Shown: positions 6,168 to 6,939 of the stretch, in pieces
How positions within the stretch are numbered: the stretch's first letter is position 1
Layout of the letters: each line of letters opens with the position of its first letter
DNA from: Acidimicrobiales bacterium
Lineage (GTDB): Bacteria; Actinomycetota; Acidimicrobiia; Acidimicrobiales; JAKAVM01
DNA length: 6,939 nt
Direction: 5' to 3'
Assembly (NCBI GenBank): GCA_027451785.1
Contig: DAIDIS010000228.1
Span: 1 to 6,939 of the forward strand
The notes under the pieces: generated by a model
Databases searched by the model: none
The model's input: only the letters and a program-made list of their open reading frames with translations
Told to the model about the DNA's origin: nothing
Made by a program: the position numbers and the translations under genes

Positions 6168-6939
6168 AGAAGCGGCGCCTGCGCTTTTGTGCAGGCTCCG
6201 CCGGGGGCAACCACTCCTCCGCATCAAAAAGCTCAGGACCTTCCTCCAAGTCCTCCACCTCGCTCACGCCATCAGCTGCATGAGGAGCGTCTATCTTGGC
6301 ACCCGACAGCGAAGTGCCGGCCTTGGAACCTGCCGAACCCGCCTCAACGGCGTCGTGTGAGCCGGTGGGATCACCGTCGCTATTATCGACGTCGATCCCA
6401 CCCGCCGAAGCCTCGGAGGCGCTGCCAGCTTCTAGCTTCGCGTTTTCGCCATCCGGTAGAGCCGACCCGCCCTCGCCGCGACTTTCAGATTGGTCGTGCT
6501 CCTGTGAGGATCCCTCTCGGCTGGATGACCCTGTCCCAGGCGACCCAACAACCGCCTCCTTCTCCCTGGATTCCTGTCCCCGATCGACTGGCTCATCTCG
6601 TGCTACAACGGCCGTTGATCCTGAATCGTTGGCTCGAGTCGGCTTTGTCGAATTGCCCTGAGTCTTGTCGGGCATGCTCGCCAGATTCCTGGCCGTTTCC
6701 TCCAGAATCTTCGAGGCGTTGTCGATTCCCTTTCGCAACTTCATGTGTTCGGTTCGGACAAACTCCTGCAGCCCCGCCACCTGTGACTCCAGATGCTGGC
6801 GAGTTATCTCCAGGCGTTCCACCTTCGCCTCGCTCTGGCGTTCGACTTCCTCTACAGCCTTGCGTGCGTCGGACTCCGCTTCGCCAATTGTCTTTTCCGC
6901 CTCTTCCTTGGCCGCTGAAACGATGGTCGACGCCTCTTC
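6166..6939 (-). CDS. DivIVA-like coiled-coil protein, N-terminus outside window
   Basis: The frame is open from the right edge (6939) to a TGA at 6168-6166, giving 257 residues; the start lies outside. Visible residues 1-88 are a charged coiled coil with Ala/Glu/Lys heptads (SAAKEEAEKTIGEAESDARK, then VAGLQEFVRTEHMKLRKGID), matching the C-terminal coil of actinomycete DivIVA-type proteins. About 90-235 are Ser/Gly/Asp/Glu-rich and probably disordered. The end is distinctive: an acidic ELFDAEEWLPP segment, then basic KRRRRF. DivIVA proteins mark curved membrane at poles and septa and recruit growth or division partners; that role is inferred. The N-terminal membrane-binding domain that would prove the family is not in view, so the call rests on the coil and on the divIVA-ileS adjacency. 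Alternatives are another DivIVA-domain paralogue or an ATP synthase b-like coil. A GTG at 6822 is only an internal codon. Confidence 0.75.
   Translation of the reverse strand, partial: EEASTIVSAAKEEAEKTIGEAESDARKAVEEVERQSEAKVERLEITRQHLESQVAGLQEFVRTEHMKLRKGIDNASKILEETARNLASMPDKTQGNSTKPTRANDSGSTAVVARDEPVDRGQESREKEAVVGSPGTGSSSREGSSQEHDQSESRGEGGSALPDGENAKLEAGSASEASAGGIDVDNSDGDPTGSHDAVEAGSAGSKAGTSLSGAKIDAPHAADGVSEVEDLEEGPELFDAEEWLPPAEPAQKRRRRF
6172..6201. repeat. Strong hairpin within the last codons of the DivIVA-like gene
   Basis: GCCTGC (6177-6182) pairs exactly with GCAGGC (6191-6196) around the 8-base loop gcttttgt. After one C-T mismatch, GCGG (6172-6175) pairs with CCGC (6198-6201), giving ten pairs in all. 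It lies over the EPAQKRRRR codons, a few bases before the stop. It could form in either transcript and help end ileS read-through, but it has no following T run and the bases are constrained by coding. Confidence 0.4.

Noticed and set aside
5715..6227. Minus-strand open frame with SLART repeats spanning the ileS end
   Set aside because: It overlaps both ileS and the end of the DivIVA-like gene. The peptide repeat simply reflects the 15-base DNA repeat, and no domain is seen.

Overview
This window is a piece of bacterial core chromosome, most likely from an actinomycete-type bacterium (Actinomycetota; possibly Acidimicrobiia, a guess from protein style rather than a search). The basis is the gene set: a DivIVA-like coiled-coil protein, a type-2 (eukaryote/archaea-like) isoleucyl-tRNA synthetase, a TraR/DksA zinc-finger protein with a long Lys/Ala-rich N-terminal tail, signal peptidase II and an RluA-family pseudouridine synthase. 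From general knowledge, the order divIVA-ileS-traR/dksA-lspA-rluD is a familiar neighbourhood in actinomycetes such as Streptomyces. The DNA is moderately GC-rich, with C/G-rich third codon positions.

Layout, left to right. Positions 1-976 (minus) hold an RluA/RluD-like rRNA pseudouridine synthase whose last codons lie outside the left edge. Positions 979-1473 (minus) are lspA. Positions 1434-2591 (minus) are the TraR/DksA-type protein, whose end overlaps the lspA start by 40 bases. These three form one tightly packed minus-strand operon transcribed in the order traR/dksA, lspA, rluA-type. The 204-base stretch 2592-2795 is a divergent control region with a good sigma70-like promoter facing ileS and several copies of a GGATATCC-like word. 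Positions 2796-6023 (plus) are complete ileS. Positions 6024-6165 form a short convergent intergenic stretch with tandem and inverted repeats. Positions 6166-6939 (minus) hold the C-terminal part of a DivIVA-like coiled-coil protein cut by the right edge.

The genes cover translation (ileS, rRNA modification), transcription control (TraR/DksA), lipoprotein maturation (lspA) and polar growth or division (DivIVA-like). They are housekeeping neighbours rather than one pathway. The noteworthy architectural point is that ileS points opposite to its neighbours, unlike the co-directional arrangement I know from other actinomycetes.

I see no mobile element, tRNA, rRNA, CRISPR array, toxin-antitoxin pair or defence system, and nothing that amounts to an undescribed system. 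No gene-free stretch exceeds 300 bases. The best leads are small: the ileS orientation, its apparently leaderless promoter with repeated operator-like words, the histone-H1-like tail on the TraR/DksA protein, and the nested repeats between the two convergent genes.
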